64,000 nt of DNA from Casp-actino8 sp044355095 (GTDB taxonomy: Bacteria > Actinomycetota > Acidimicrobiia > Acidimicrobiales > Ilumatobacteraceae), in the NCBI GenBank assembly GCA_044355095.1, contig JBIKYT010000001.1:86561-150560 (forward strand), read 5' to 3'. The notes under the pieces were generated by a model. That model had not been told where the DNA came from. It saw nothing but the letters and a program-made list of their open reading frames with translations, and did no database searches. Positions 50,122-59,412 of this stretch are shown one piece after another. A program made the translations under genes and the position numbers. Every line of letters starts with the position of its first letter. Within the stretch, counting starts at the first letter, position 1.

Positions 50122-51330
50122 TCAGTTCCGCGGAACTTTACTCCAGGCCATATCGCGGTCAACACGTACATCACCGGGCAGACCAAGAACTCGTTCACCC
50201 AAGATATTGCGCATCACTTCACTCGTACCACCCTCAATTGAGTTGGCGCGACTGCGTAAGAAAGCCTTTTGTGGGTTTTCCAATCCCATGGCGTGTTCAG
50301 GTCGGATCATTTGATAACCGCTCGGGAACAACATTCCATCGGCGCCCATCATCGATACCGCAAATGAGTAGATGTCTTTGTGAAGTTCGGCCATCGCCAA
50401 TTTCGCGATTGACCCTTCGGGTCCCGGATCGCCCATTTTTCGATTCTGCGAGGCACGAATATTGGTGAGCCTGAGCAATTCAGCACGAACCCACAACTTC
50501 ATGAGTTCATCGCGCGTTGCGGGGTCGCGTTGGTCAACGGACAACGAATTCCAAACCTTGACCGCATCTCGAATCGCTCCAGAGCCCTTGCCAGGGATCG
50601 CTCCACCAATTGATACTCGTTCATTCATCAAAGTGGTCAGCGAGACGCGCCATCCATCTCCAACGCTGCCCAACATTTCACTGTGCGGAATCCGAACATC
50701 GGTGAAATACACCTCGTTGAATTCGGCCTCGCCAGTGATCTGATACAACGGGCGAACCTCAACACCAGGAGCCTGCATGTCAACGACAAAGGCAGTCATT
50801 CCCGCATGCTTCACTGCTTCAGAGTCGGTACGAACAATCAAGAGACCCCATCGCGACAAATGCGCCAAGGTCGTCCATACCTTTTGACCGTTAGCGATCC
50901 ATTCATCGCCATCGCGCACACCTTTGGCCGACAAACCTGCAAAGTCGGAACCTGAACCGGGCTCGGAGAATAACTGGCACCACACTTCTTCGCCGGTGAA
51001 AAGCGGTCGCAAATAGCGCTTCTTTTGTTCAGCAGATCCCCACACCGCAACCGTCGGACCACACATGCCGTGACCAATGGGATTTCGGGCAACGGGGTTC
51101 GGTGCGCCTTCAGCGTAAATTCGCTCGTTAATGACTCGTTGCATTTTCGGGTTCAGGCCAAGCCCGCCAAACCCTTCCTCAAAATGCACCCAAGCCAAGC
51201 CCTTATCGAACTGAGCACCCAAGAAAACAACTGGGTCGGTGGACTTCGGCGGAAACTCAGTTAGGAGTTCGGTGACCAAGTCAGAGACCCGACGTTCATC
51301 GGCAGTCAAAGTGGCGGTTGCTGTGCTCAT
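50122..51330 (-). CDS. Acyl-CoA dehydrogenase
   Basis: 402 residues from ATG 51330, with AAGGGG upstream; a longer frame to 51390 is unlikely. FAD enzyme of fatty acyl-CoA or related oxidation. Seen: VWCQLFSEPGSGSDFAGLSAKGVRDGDEWIANGQKVWTT, WGLLIVRTD, EVYFTDVRIPHSEMLGSVGDGWRV, RSRANSIEGGTSEVMRNILGERVLGLP. The catalytic Glu may be that of SIEGGTSE near the C-terminus. Chain length specificity unknown. Converges with the CopD-like gene 5 bp away. Confidence 0.93.
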   Translation of the reverse strand: MSTATATLTADERRVSDLVTELLTEFPPKSTDPVVFLGAQFDKGLAWVHFEEGFGGLGLNPKMQRVINERIYAEGAPNPVARNPIGHGMCGPTVAVWGSAEQKKRYLRPLFTGEEVWCQLFSEPGSGSDFAGLSAKGVRDGDEWIANGQKVWTTLAHLSRWGLLIVRTDSEAVKHAGMTAFVVDMQAPGVEVRPLYQITGEAEFNEVYFTDVRIPHSEMLGSVGDGWRVSLTTLMNERVSIGGAIPGKGSGAIRDAVKVWNSLSVDQRDPATRDELMKLWVRAELLRLTNIRASQNRKMGDPGPEGSIAKLAMAELHKDIYSFAVSMMGADGMLFPSGYQMIRPEHAMGLENPQKAFLRSRANSIEGGTSEVMRNILGERVLGLPGDVRVDRDMAWSKVPRN

Positions 51331-51465
51331 AGAAAACCCCTTGCTAGATGTATTGATGGACGTGTTTAGATGAACGACTTGCTGAATCAAAAGTACCTTT
51401 CGGTAACTTAGCCAAACATTTCAGCAGTTTCGGTATCGGATACAGGGATTTGGAAGCAAAGGCCT

Positions 51466-52209
51466 TCAGTTAAACGGTGCCATCAGCCGCAGGAATTCAT
51501 CTCGCTCAGTTTTGCCCAGCCCCGGAAAGTAGGAGCGCAAAGTCATCACATTGCGCAAACCCTCATGATCCGAGCGCGAGATGTAAATTGCCTTCAAGTT
51601 GTTCAACATGCGCTCCACGATGGCCATGGGGTGCACCGGGGCCAAAAAACCTTGATGAAACGACTGCTGACCTCCAGTCATTTGGCGAAAGATCTCCTGA
51701 CATTGCCCTGCGTCCAAGATCCTCCCCTCCTGAAAGGGATCAGCAAAGGTTTCAGGAATTCCACCGCCGGAGGGAGTCAAGGCCACCAAGAAATGCCCAG
51801 GCATTCCAATCCCAACGACCGGCACACCTAAACGTCGTCCAACTTCCATCATGATCACCGATAGTGAAATCGGAATCCCAGCGCGCCGATCGAGCACCCT
51901 CGACAGAAGTGAATTGTCAGGGTCGTAGTACTCGGCCCGGTTACCCACAAATGCGTCCGCTCCGGTGAACAGAAACTGGGCGATTCCGGCAAAGGTTGGA
52001 GATGGCACTGCTGCTGCCAATTCATCAAGCCGCGACAGTTGCTCAATGATTCCCGCTTCGCAAGCACCTGCGTCAATCAGTGCCTGACCCGCAGGCACCA
52101 CAGCCGAGATCAAAAATGCCATTTCATCCAGGGGAATGAGACCGCTCTCGCCAATCAGTTGTGCAAACCGGTCCTTAGCCCAGCGCGAACCTCGACCTGA
52201 CGACTCCAT
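51466..52209 (-). CDS. SirB1-type transglutaminase-like protein
   Basis: 247 residues. The middle YYDPDNSLLSRVLDRRAGIPISLSVIMMEVGRRLGVPVVGIGMPGHFLVALTPSGG is the SirB1/transglutaminase-like signature (UPF0162), followed by ETFADPFQEGRILDAGQCQEIF. The canonical catalytic cysteine is replaced by serine in PISLSVI, as in many family members. A C-terminal TPR-like helix pair (RMLNNLKAIYISRSDHEGLRNVMTL) follows. Role unknown. It lies 33 bp from the divergent AMP-binding gene. Confidence 0.88.
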   Translation of the reverse strand: MESSGRGSRWAKDRFAQLIGESGLIPLDEMAFLISAVVPAGQALIDAGACEAGIIEQLSRLDELAAAVPSPTFAGIAQFLFTGADAFVGNRAEYYDPDNSLLSRVLDRRAGIPISLSVIMMEVGRRLGVPVVGIGMPGHFLVALTPSGGGIPETFADPFQEGRILDAGQCQEIFRQMTGGQQSFHQGFLAPVHPMAIVERMLNNLKAIYISRSDHEGLRNVMTLRSYFPGLGKTERDEFLRLMAPFN

Positions 52210-52242
52210 CTAGACGAGGGTAATCGCACTACTGTTCTAATC

Positions 52243-53793
52243 ATGCATATCGGAGTCCACGCCGCTACCCATCCCAACAAACTTGCGCTCGTTGTTCCTA
52301 GTTCGGGTTACACCCAGACGTTCGCTCAACTCAACGCTGCCGCCAACCGCCTCTCACAGTTATTTCGGGCTGCGGGACTACAACCCGGCGATCACGTCGC
52401 GCTGTGCATGGAGAACCACGATCGCTATCTCGAGATTCTCTGGGGTTGCCAATTCGCTGGTCTCGTTTATACAGCAGCGTCATCGCGGCTCACGAGTAAC
52501 GAACTCACCTACATCTTGAATGACTGTGATGCGAAGGCTTTCATCACGTCTAAGTACAAAGCAGACCAAGCAGCTGAAATCGTCGCTGGCACACCAAATG
52601 TCGCCATGCGACTCATGCTTGATGGCGTCATCCCTGGTTATGAAAGTTATGAGGATGCGGTCGCTCAGCAGTCAGATGCACCGCTCGAGAACCGCATCGC
52701 CGGTATTGACATGTTGTATTCGTCAGGAACCACCGGACTCCCCAAAGGGGTCACGAAAGAATTCCCTAATCTTCCATTAGACGGGACGCCAACAACCGTT
52801 GCTCCCACCCTGACCATGCTTTTCGGCTTTACGCCAGAAAGCGTGTACCTCTCGCCCGCTCCGATGTACCACGCTGCACCCCTACGTTTCACGATGGCCG
52901 CTCAAAGCATGGGTTGTACAGCTGTCGTCATGGAACACTTCGATCCCGAGCAATACCTTGCTGCAGTGCAAGAAAACGGAGTGACGCATAGTCAGGTCGT
53001 TCCAACAATGTTTGTCCGACTCCTCAAGCTCGATCCGGCAATTCGCGCAAAATATGACGTGTCGTCACTGCAGGCCGTCATTCATGCCGCCGCCCCGTGC
53101 CCCATTCCGGTCAAGAAGCAAATGATCGAGTGGTTCGGTCGCATCATTCACGAGTATTACGCCGGTACTGAAGGCAACGGATTTGTTTATTGCAATAGCG
53201 ATATGTGGATGGAACATGAAGGAACCGTTGGTGTAGGCATCGGCTGCACCCTCCATATTTGTGGCGATGACGGTCAAGAGCTTCCCGCCTACGAGAGCGG
53301 AACCATTTTCTTTGAAGGCGGCGCAACTTTCGAATACCACAACGACGCCGAAAAGACGAAGAGTTCTCGCCATCCCAAAGGTTGGAGCACCTTGGGTGAC
53401 GTGGGCTATCTCGATGCCGACAGTTTCTTGTACCTCACCGACCGCAAGGCTTACATGATTATTTCGGGTGGAGTCAACATCTACCCACAAGAGGCAGAAA
53501 ATGCCCTCGTCACTCACCCCAAGATCGTTGACGTTGCCGTATTCGGTGTTCCCAATGATGATTTCGGTGAAGAGGTCAAAGCAGTTGTTCAGCCGGTCAC
53601 AATGCCAGCTAACGCCGATGAAGCCAAAGCCCTCGAAAAAGAACTCATCGCGTATTGCAAGTCTCAACTTGCCGATGTGAAGTGCCCTCGTTCAATTGAC
53701 TTCCGAACTGAACTGCCCCGTCACCCAACTGGAAAATTGTACAAGCGTCTGTTGAAAGATGAATACTGGAAGGATGCAGGGCGCACCATTTAA
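52243..53793 (+). CDS. AMP-dependent acyl-CoA synthetase
   Basis: 516 residues. ANL superfamily enzyme that activates a carboxylate to an acyl-AMP and then to the CoA ester. P-loop MLYSSGTTGLPKGVTKE, motif YYAGTEGNGFVY, core motif WSTLGDVGYLDADSFLYLTDRKAYMIISGGVNIYPQEAENAL, and the C-terminal lysine in RHPTGKLYKRLLKD. Likely fatty acid or aromatic acid substrate; not determinable. It ends 4 bp inside the convergent aldehyde dehydrogenase gene. Confidence 0.95.
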   Translation: MHIGVHAATHPNKLALVVPSSGYTQTFAQLNAAANRLSQLFRAAGLQPGDHVALCMENHDRYLEILWGCQFAGLVYTAASSRLTSNELTYILNDCDAKAFITSKYKADQAAEIVAGTPNVAMRLMLDGVIPGYESYEDAVAQQSDAPLENRIAGIDMLYSSGTTGLPKGVTKEFPNLPLDGTPTTVAPTLTMLFGFTPESVYLSPAPMYHAAPLRFTMAAQSMGCTAVVMEHFDPEQYLAAVQENGVTHSQVVPTMFVRLLKLDPAIRAKYDVSSLQAVIHAAAPCPIPVKKQMIEWFGRIIHEYYAGTEGNGFVYCNSDMWMEHEGTVGVGIGCTLHICGDDGQELPAYESGTIFFEGGATFEYHNDAEKTKSSRHPKGWSTLGDVGYLDADSFLYLTDRKAYMIISGGVNIYPQEAENALVTHPKIVDVAVFGVPNDDFGEEVKAVVQPVTMPANADEAKALEKELIAYCKSQLADVKCPRSIDFRTELPRHPTGKLYKRLLKDEYWKDAGRTI

Positions 53794-55223
53794 GCGCCCA
53801 ACATCACCATGCGTATCTCGGTCATTTCCTTCACCGAGTAAGCCGGACCTTCACGTGTATTCCCGCTATCGCGCAAACCTCCATATGGCTGTTGATCAGC
53901 ACGAAATGTCGGAACGTCATTAACAACAACGCCGCCGAAATCAAGGGTTTTGATTGCTTGAAGTGCCGTGTCAATTCGGGATGTAAAGATTGCCGCTTGC
54001 AAACCAAAATCGCTGTCGTTGGCCATTTCTAGGGCATTGCCTACTTCGTCATAAGTCGTGACAGTAACTACTGGTCCAAAAACTTCACGCGAACAAACTT
54101 TCATTTCAGGTCGGGCGTTCAGAATGACCGTCGGCAACAACACGCCGTTCTCATCAAGCGTTCCGCCACAAGCAATCGTCGCTCCTTGTGTTGTTGCTTC
54201 ATGAATCCATGATGCCACTCGATCTCTTTCAGCCAAAGAGATCAATGCCGACACCTCAGTTGCTTCGTCTAATGGATCACCAACAACCAATGTTGAAACT
54301 TGAGAAATGAGTTCGCGTGTGAAGTCTGCAGCGATGGACGAATGAACGAAAATTCGCTGAGTGGAAATACAAGATTGACCCGCATGAGAAAAACCAGCAA
54401 GCCGAATCTTCGCGGCAGCAGTTTTCCAATCGCCATCAGCCTCAATAACAATCGGCGCGTTATTACCAAGTTCAAGACCAACTTTTTTACGCGGAGCCCG
54501 TGAACGAATGCTCCAACCGACTTCGGGAGAACCCGTAAAAGTGATGAGGGCGATATCAGGATGATCAACGAGGGCATTACCGACTGTGGATCCACCGCCA
54601 GTCACGACGTGCAACCAATCAGAGGGAAGACCGCATTCATCAATCAACATTTCCACTAGCGCGATTGATGTGAAGGGTGTCTGCGAGGCTGGTTTCAAAA
54701 TGATTGGACAACCCGCGGCAATCGCTGGACCAACTTTGTGCACAACCAAATTGAGAGGAAAGTTGAATGGAGCGATCGCTCCTATGACCCCAACCGGAAC
54801 CCTCAATGTGAAACCGATCTTTCCTTCACCAGCAGCCAGGGCCTCCATCGGAATCATTTCGCCCGCCAATTTTCGGGCTTCCGCTGCCGAGAACTCAAAA
54901 GTGCCCACCGCTCGATCAACCTCAATACGGGCAGTGCGAATAGGTTTCGCCGATTCACGAGCAATCAGCTGCGCGAATTCCTCACGACGTGCCGCCAGTC
55001 GCACCGCCGCCACATCAAGAATTTTCGCTCGTTGCCATTGCGGCAAACCCCGCTTGAGGGCTCCTTGAGCCTGAGCGACCGCCCGATCAATTTCGACCGA
55101 AGTGCAAGCCGGAATTTGACCGATGACCTTGTGCTGAAATGGATCCACCACATCGATCGAACTCCCTGAAGAATTCCAGCGTTCACCACATAGAGGAATA
55201 CGAGCGATCTCCATACTGTCCAT
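53790..55223 (-). CDS. NAD(P)-dependent aldehyde dehydrogenase
   Basis: 477 residues. Oxidises an aldehyde to the acid. Signatures: VIGAIAPFNFPLNLVVHKVGPAIAAGCPIILKPASQTPFTSI (cofactor region), LITFTGSPEVGWSI, LELGNNAPIVIEADGDW with the general-base Glu, FSHAGQSCISTQRIFVHSSI with the catalytic Cys, and EVFGPVVTVTTYDE. Substrate unknown; closest in pattern to lactaldehyde or glyceraldehyde-3-phosphate type ALDHs. It is convergent with the acyl-CoA synthetase, and divergent from the GDPD-ABC operon, 37 bp between starts. Confidence 0.94.
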   Translation of the reverse strand: MDSMEIARIPLCGERWNSSGSSIDVVDPFQHKVIGQIPACTSVEIDRAVAQAQGALKRGLPQWQRAKILDVAAVRLAARREEFAQLIARESAKPIRTARIEVDRAVGTFEFSAAEARKLAGEMIPMEALAAGEGKIGFTLRVPVGVIGAIAPFNFPLNLVVHKVGPAIAAGCPIILKPASQTPFTSIALVEMLIDECGLPSDWLHVVTGGGSTVGNALVDHPDIALITFTGSPEVGWSIRSRAPRKKVGLELGNNAPIVIEADGDWKTAAAKIRLAGFSHAGQSCISTQRIFVHSSIAADFTRELISQVSTLVVGDPLDEATEVSALISLAERDRVASWIHEATTQGATIACGGTLDENGVLLPTVILNARPEMKVCSREVFGPVVTVTTYDEVGNALEMANDSDFGLQAAIFTSRIDTALQAIKTLDFGGVVVNDVPTFRADQQPYGGLRDSGNTREGPAYSVKEMTEIRMVMLGA

Positions 55224-55260
55224 ACCGCCAACAGTAGTCCTGACACGGAATACTTAGAGG

Positions 55261-56031
55261 GTGACACTTCGGCCATCTCACGTCCATCCCTATCTAGCCC
55301 CGCACCACGATGGCCAGTTCATTGCCTTCGCCCATCGTGGCGGCACCAAAGATCTTCCTGAAAACACGATTCCGGCATTTCGTCATGCCGTAGAACTTGG
55401 TTATCGGTACCTCGAAACCGACGTGCAACTCACGCGTGATGGTTTTCTCGTAGCCTTTCACGACAATGATTTGTTTCGGACCTGCGACATAAAGGGTCGT
55501 ATCAATGAAATGACCTGGCAGGAAGTTTCACAAGCACGCGTTGACGGCAAAGAACCGATCCCTTTGTTGTCTGAGCTTCTTGAAGAATTTCCCGAGGCAT
55601 TTCTCAATATTGATTCGAAGAGTGACCCCACGGTTCAACCCTTGATTGATGTGCTCAAGAAATCCAATGCACTGCCCCGAGTTTGCATTGGTTCATTCAG
55701 TCACAAACGCATCTCGCAGTTCCGAGTTGCTCTCGGTGATCAGGTGTGCACCAGCGCTAGCCCCATTGAAGTCGTCCGCTGGATAGCTGGCAACGTTCCG
55801 AGCGAGCCTTCGTGCTTGCAGGTCCCTATGCGACAGGGACCAATTCCAGTTGTGACATCGCGAACAGTACGAAGTGCACAGGCGGCCGGGAAACCAATTC
55901 ATGTGTGGACGATTGACGTCGCTCACGATATGCAGCGTCTCATCGACCTCGGAGTTGATGGATTGATGACCGATCAATCCATCACGCTCAAGAAAGTTCT
56001 TGAGGCGAACAATTTGTGGACTCACATATGA
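55261..56031 (+). CDS. Glycerophosphodiester phosphodiesterase, first gene of an ABC importer operon
   Basis: 256 residues from GTG 55261. GDPD barrel: FAHRGGTKDLPENTIPAFRHAV with catalytic HRG and PENT, YLETDVQLTRDGFLVAFHDNDLFRT (E-x-D, HD), AFLNIDSKSDP, and VDGLMTDQSITL at the end. No signal peptide, so it acts in the cytoplasm. Its TGA stop overlaps the ATG of the transporter ATPase, and each of the next two genes also overlaps its neighbour, so the phosphodiesterase is part of the uptake unit. The natural reading is hydrolysis of an imported glycerophosphodiester, but this is inference. Confidence 0.92.
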   Translation: MTLRPSHVHPYLAPHHDGQFIAFAHRGGTKDLPENTIPAFRHAVELGYRYLETDVQLTRDGFLVAFHDNDLFRTCDIKGRINEMTWQEVSQARVDGKEPIPLLSELLEEFPEAFLNIDSKSDPTVQPLIDVLKKSNALPRVCIGSFSHKRISQFRVALGDQVCTSASPIEVVRWIAGNVPSEPSCLQVPMRQGPIPVVTSRTVRSAQAAGKPIHVWTIDVAHDMQRLIDLGVDGLMTDQSITLKKVLEANNLWTHI

Positions 56032-56759
56032 CCGCGTTAAGTCTGAGCAATATTTCCATGACTTTCGCCGATGGCACTCAAGCCATTGATGATGTTGACC
56101 TCACTATTGAACGCGGCGAGTTCGTGACCATAGTTGGACCATCTGGTTGTGGCAAGAGCACATTGTTGCGAATCGTCTCTGGACTCGAGGCTCAGACATC
56201 TGGAACTTGCGAAGTTGATCGAGCAAGTCTTGGATACGTTTTTCAGGATGCAGTTTTATTGCCCTGGCGAAACGTGCAAAGGAACGTAGAGCTCAACGCT
56301 GAACTACAAGGAGTATCAAAAGCACAGCGTCAAGAAGCAGCTCGAAAGGCCATTAATCTCGTCAATCTGGACGAGCACGTCGCGAAGTATCCGTATCAAT
56401 TATCGGGCGGAATGAAAATGCGTTGCTCATTAGCTCGGTCTCTCGTTTCTCAGCCTCGAGTATTTCTCTTTGATGAACCGTTCGGTGCGCTTGATGAAAT
56501 GACTCGAGAACTTTTGAACGACGAGTTGCTCAATATCTTCTTGCAAGAAAACTTCGCCGGCCTCTTCATCACCCACAGCATTCAAGAAGCCGTCTATTTA
56601 TCAACTCGAGTCATTGTGATGTCGTCACAACCAGGACGATTCATCGCTGAACACACCATTGATTTTCCGTTTCCGCGTCAACCCGATATTCGTTACAGCG
56701 CTACATTCGCCGAATTATGTGGCCGAATCAGCCACGACTTGAAGTTGGCACACGCATGA
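56028..56759 (+). CDS. ABC transporter ATP-binding protein, NitT/TauT type
   Basis: 243 residues from ATG 56028. Walker A VGPSGCGKSTLLRIVSGLEAQTSG, Q-loop YVFQDAVLLPWRNVQRNVELN, signature YQLSGGMKMRCSLARSLVSQPRVFLFDEPFGALDEMTRELLNDELL with Walker B, and switch His in LFITHSIQEAVYLSTRVIVMSSQPGRF. This is the subfamily used for nitrate, taurine, sulfonate and thiamine-precursor importers. Coupled by ATGA to both the phosphodiesterase and the permease. Confidence 0.95.
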   Translation: MTALSLSNISMTFADGTQAIDDVDLTIERGEFVTIVGPSGCGKSTLLRIVSGLEAQTSGTCEVDRASLGYVFQDAVLLPWRNVQRNVELNAELQGVSKAQRQEAARKAINLVNLDEHVAKYPYQLSGGMKMRCSLARSLVSQPRVFLFDEPFGALDEMTRELLNDELLNIFLQENFAGLFITHSIQEAVYLSTRVIVMSSQPGRFIAEHTIDFPFPRQPDIRYSATFAELCGRISHDLKLAHA

Positions 56760-57634
56760 AACTTCTCACGCTCATGTCGCAGAATCGACGCTTCTCAAGC
56801 ATCGCATTTCCCTTCATCACCTTCATCGTTTTTCTGTCAGTTTGGTACACCTACGCCTCATTGAATTATGACAATCCGGTTCAACGACGCAACGCTCTCC
56901 CCTATCCACACGAAATTGTGACCGAAGGTTTTTTACCTCTCAATGACAAGGTCAACGGATTACGGCCGATCCTCGGATACATGTGGCCCACCGTCAAAGT
57001 CACCTTGCTCGGCCTCCAGATTGCCGTGGCACTCGGAGTCCTGATTGCCGTTCTCATGAATCTTTCCAAGGGAATTGAGAAGTCACTTTTTCCGTACGCC
57101 GTCATTTTGCAAACAGTTCCGATTTTGGCCATCACCCCATTACTGACCGAATTGTTCGGCGAAGAACTGGGCGTGCGTCTGGTGGTCACTGTCTTGGTGG
57201 CGATATTCCCGGTCATCACGAACATGCTCTTCGGACTTCAATCAACCGATCGTGCCTTACATGATCTATTCACTCTCAATCACGCCAGTCGCTGGACCCG
57301 TCTCACCAAATTAGAGTTCCCGAGTGCATTGCCGTCACTTATGACAGGAATCCGAATCGCTTCAGGAAGTGCCGTGATTGGTTCGGTTGTTGCAGATTTC
57401 TTTTTTGCGAAGGGCGAGAAGGGCATTGGGTATTTCATTCGCACCCGCCAGCAACAAGCAATTCAACGTCCCGAAATGTTTGCCGGAACCATTACGGCTT
57501 CACTTTTCGGAATCGCAATGTTTGTCGTCATTGGATGGATTACGTCTCGAGCCATACGAAATTGGCATGACTCCAACTTGGCTAATCGTCAGTCCTCCTT
57601 TAAAATCTTCCAACCACTCAAAAGGAACTCATGA
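56756..57634 (+). CDS. ABC transporter permease, NitT/TauT type
   Basis: 292 residues from ATG 56756, overlapping the ATPase stop. Membrane protein with about six helices, for example FPFITFIVFLSVWYTYASL and VKVTLLGLQIAVALGVLIAVLM. The EAA-type loop is in HDLFTLNHASRWTRLTKLEFPSALPSLMTGIRIASGSAVIGSVVADFF, which couples to the ATPase. The stop overlaps the start of the binding-protein gene. No second permease is present, consistent with a homodimeric TauC/SsuC-like channel. Confidence 0.94.
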   Translation: MKLLTLMSQNRRFSSIAFPFITFIVFLSVWYTYASLNYDNPVQRRNALPYPHEIVTEGFLPLNDKVNGLRPILGYMWPTVKVTLLGLQIAVALGVLIAVLMNLSKGIEKSLFPYAVILQTVPILAITPLLTELFGEELGVRLVVTVLVAIFPVITNMLFGLQSTDRALHDLFTLNHASRWTRLTKLEFPSALPSLMTGIRIASGSAVIGSVVADFFFAKGEKGIGYFIRTRQQQAIQRPEMFAGTITASLFGIAMFVVIGWITSRAIRNWHDSNLANRQSSFKIFQPLKRNS

Positions 57635-58752
57635 ACATTCGATCTTTCGCATCGGCAATTTCCATAATTGGTTTCTCGTCACTCATCGTCGCTTGTGGAT
57701 CAGATAACTCATCTGAAGGCCCATCAGAGTCATCCGGGCCTTGCCCCAGCAAGTTGACAATCCAAACCGACTGGTTCCCCGAACTTGAACATGGCGGCGT
57801 GTACCAATTGATTGGCGCCAACGGAACTGCCAGCAAAGATTCAATGTCGTACTCCGGGCCAGTTCAATCGGCCTACGCCGTTGGTGGATTACAAGAAGTT
57901 GAAATTCTGGCCAGAAACGCTGACATGCGCAACAGTGCGGTTCTTGTGAACGGCAAAGCCGATATGGCCTTCATTAGCGTTGCCGACGTCATTAAGGATT
58001 CGGCGGCACTTCCACTTGTCGCTGTTGCCAAGACACTCGACAAAGATCCCATCATGGTCATGTGGGACCCCGCACAATTTGACGTGCAAAAACCTGAAGA
58101 TCTTGCAACAACCGGGACAAGTTACATTCACTTCCCTGGTCTTGCTTACATTGACTACTTCATTGAGAAGGGCTATATCACCGCTGATCAAAGTGATCCC
58201 AGTTATAACGGTTCTGACGCGGCCTGGGTCGCCGCATCTGGCAAATTGCTTCAACAGGGTTTTGCAACCAATGAGGTGTACAAATACGAAAATGACATCC
58301 CTTGGAAAGATGGAGCGCCTGCTGATGTGTCTTTCTTTACGGTCGGCCAACTTGGATACGACAACTATCCGTCATCCATCACCATGTTGAAAAGTCGTGT
58401 CGCAGAACTTGATGAATGTCTCAAACTCTTTATTCCCAAAATGGCCCAGGCCTGGGTTGATTACTACAACGATCCAACTCCAGTCACTGACTCAATGATT
58501 GAAATCAACAACACCTACGACGGTTTTTGGAGATTGAGTCCTGAGCTCAATTCATTTGGACTCGATTTACTTGACGAGTTAGAAATCGGGGCCAACAGTC
58601 CCGACGGTACGTACTGTTCATTTGATGAAGCAAAAGTGCAAAAGTTGTACGACATTTTGCAACCGATTTACGCGGCCCAGGGTGTCGAAATCACCGACGA
58701 TGTTTCAACTGTGTACGACAACACTTATTGTGCGGGTGCACCGGGTCGTTGA
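57631..58752 (+). CDS. ABC transporter substrate-binding lipoprotein (NMT1/TauA-like)
   Basis: 373 residues. Lipoprotein signal: ASAISIIGFSSLIVACGSD with lipobox LIVAC, cleavage before Cys22. The mature domain starts CPSKLTIQTDWFPELEHGGVYQLIGANG, the NMT1/ThiY-type opening that binds a small ligand; KADMAFISVADVIKD is the hinge-type region. Ligand class unresolved: sulfonate, nitrate, pyrimidine-type or a glycerophosphodiester. The four-gene GDPD-ATPase-permease-binding protein operon is complete here; expression from a promoter before 55261. Confidence 0.92.
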   Translation: MNIRSFASAISIIGFSSLIVACGSDNSSEGPSESSGPCPSKLTIQTDWFPELEHGGVYQLIGANGTASKDSMSYSGPVQSAYAVGGLQEVEILARNADMRNSAVLVNGKADMAFISVADVIKDSAALPLVAVAKTLDKDPIMVMWDPAQFDVQKPEDLATTGTSYIHFPGLAYIDYFIEKGYITADQSDPSYNGSDAAWVAASGKLLQQGFATNEVYKYENDIPWKDGAPADVSFFTVGQLGYDNYPSSITMLKSRVAELDECLKLFIPKMAQAWVDYYNDPTPVTDSMIEINNTYDGFWRLSPELNSFGLDLLDELEIGANSPDGTYCSFDEAKVQKLYDILQPIYAAQGVEITDDVSTVYDNTYCAGAPGR

Positions 58753-58770
58753 TGAAAGCGTCGCTAACAA

Positions 58771-59268
58771 TCAGGCGTCTTTAACGAAGCCATCGCGAGT
58801 GATAAAGGGATCTTTATCACTCCACGGGAAGTTGATCCACAGATCGGTTTTCTTCCAGGCATAGTCAGCCTGCACCACTGAGTGCGGCTTTTCGTACAGA
58901 ACTGCGGTGCGCACCTCTCCGACTTTTCCTTCACAGAACTTCTGCACGCTGCGCAACGTATGTCCGGTGTCGGCGACATCATCAGCAATCAGAATCTTGG
59001 CATCCCCAAGATCAACGAAGTCTGGGGCCGGCGGAAGAATGCGTGGCACTTCAAGGCGCTCATCAATACCCGTGTAAAACTCGACATTCATCGTGTAGAC
59101 GTTTTTTACGGCCAGCGAATACCCAAGCGCACCGCCGATTAAAAGACCACCACGAGCAATTGACAAAATCATGTCCGGGTCGTAACCATCTTCGGCAACC
59201 ATCTGAGCCAACACCCGAGAGGCCTGGCCGAAAATTTCCCATGTCATGATCTCGCGCTCGCTGCTCAC
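58771..59268 (-). CDS. Phosphoribosyltransferase
   Basis: 165 residues from GTG 59268, which has AAGGG six bases upstream; ATG 59307 and ATG 59247 are alternative starts. PRTase fold with PRPP loop AKILIADDVADTGHTLRSVQ and the first-domain ILSIARGGLLIGGALGYSL. Similar to hypoxanthine or xanthine PRTases; WINFPWSDKDPFITRDGF at the C-terminus recalls xanthine-type enzymes. Salvages a purine base with PRPP. Specificity uncertain. It converges with the binding-protein gene, 18 bp away. Confidence 0.87.
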   Translation of the reverse strand: MSSEREIMTWEIFGQASRVLAQMVAEDGYDPDMILSIARGGLLIGGALGYSLAVKNVYTMNVEFYTGIDERLEVPRILPPAPDFVDLGDAKILIADDVADTGHTLRSVQKFCEGKVGEVRTAVLYEKPHSVVQADYAWKKTDLWINFPWSDKDPFITRDGFVKDA

Positions 59269-59412
59269 AAGTTTCCCTTCAATGATTTCACGCCGATGCC
59301 TGCGCATGCGACGTTGCTTCCTTAAATGTAGACGCTCCGACCGAGTGTCGCCCTATTGCCATTCTGAACAAGTTGTAAAGCACTGAATCCTGAAAGTTGA
59401 GAAACCTCCGTG

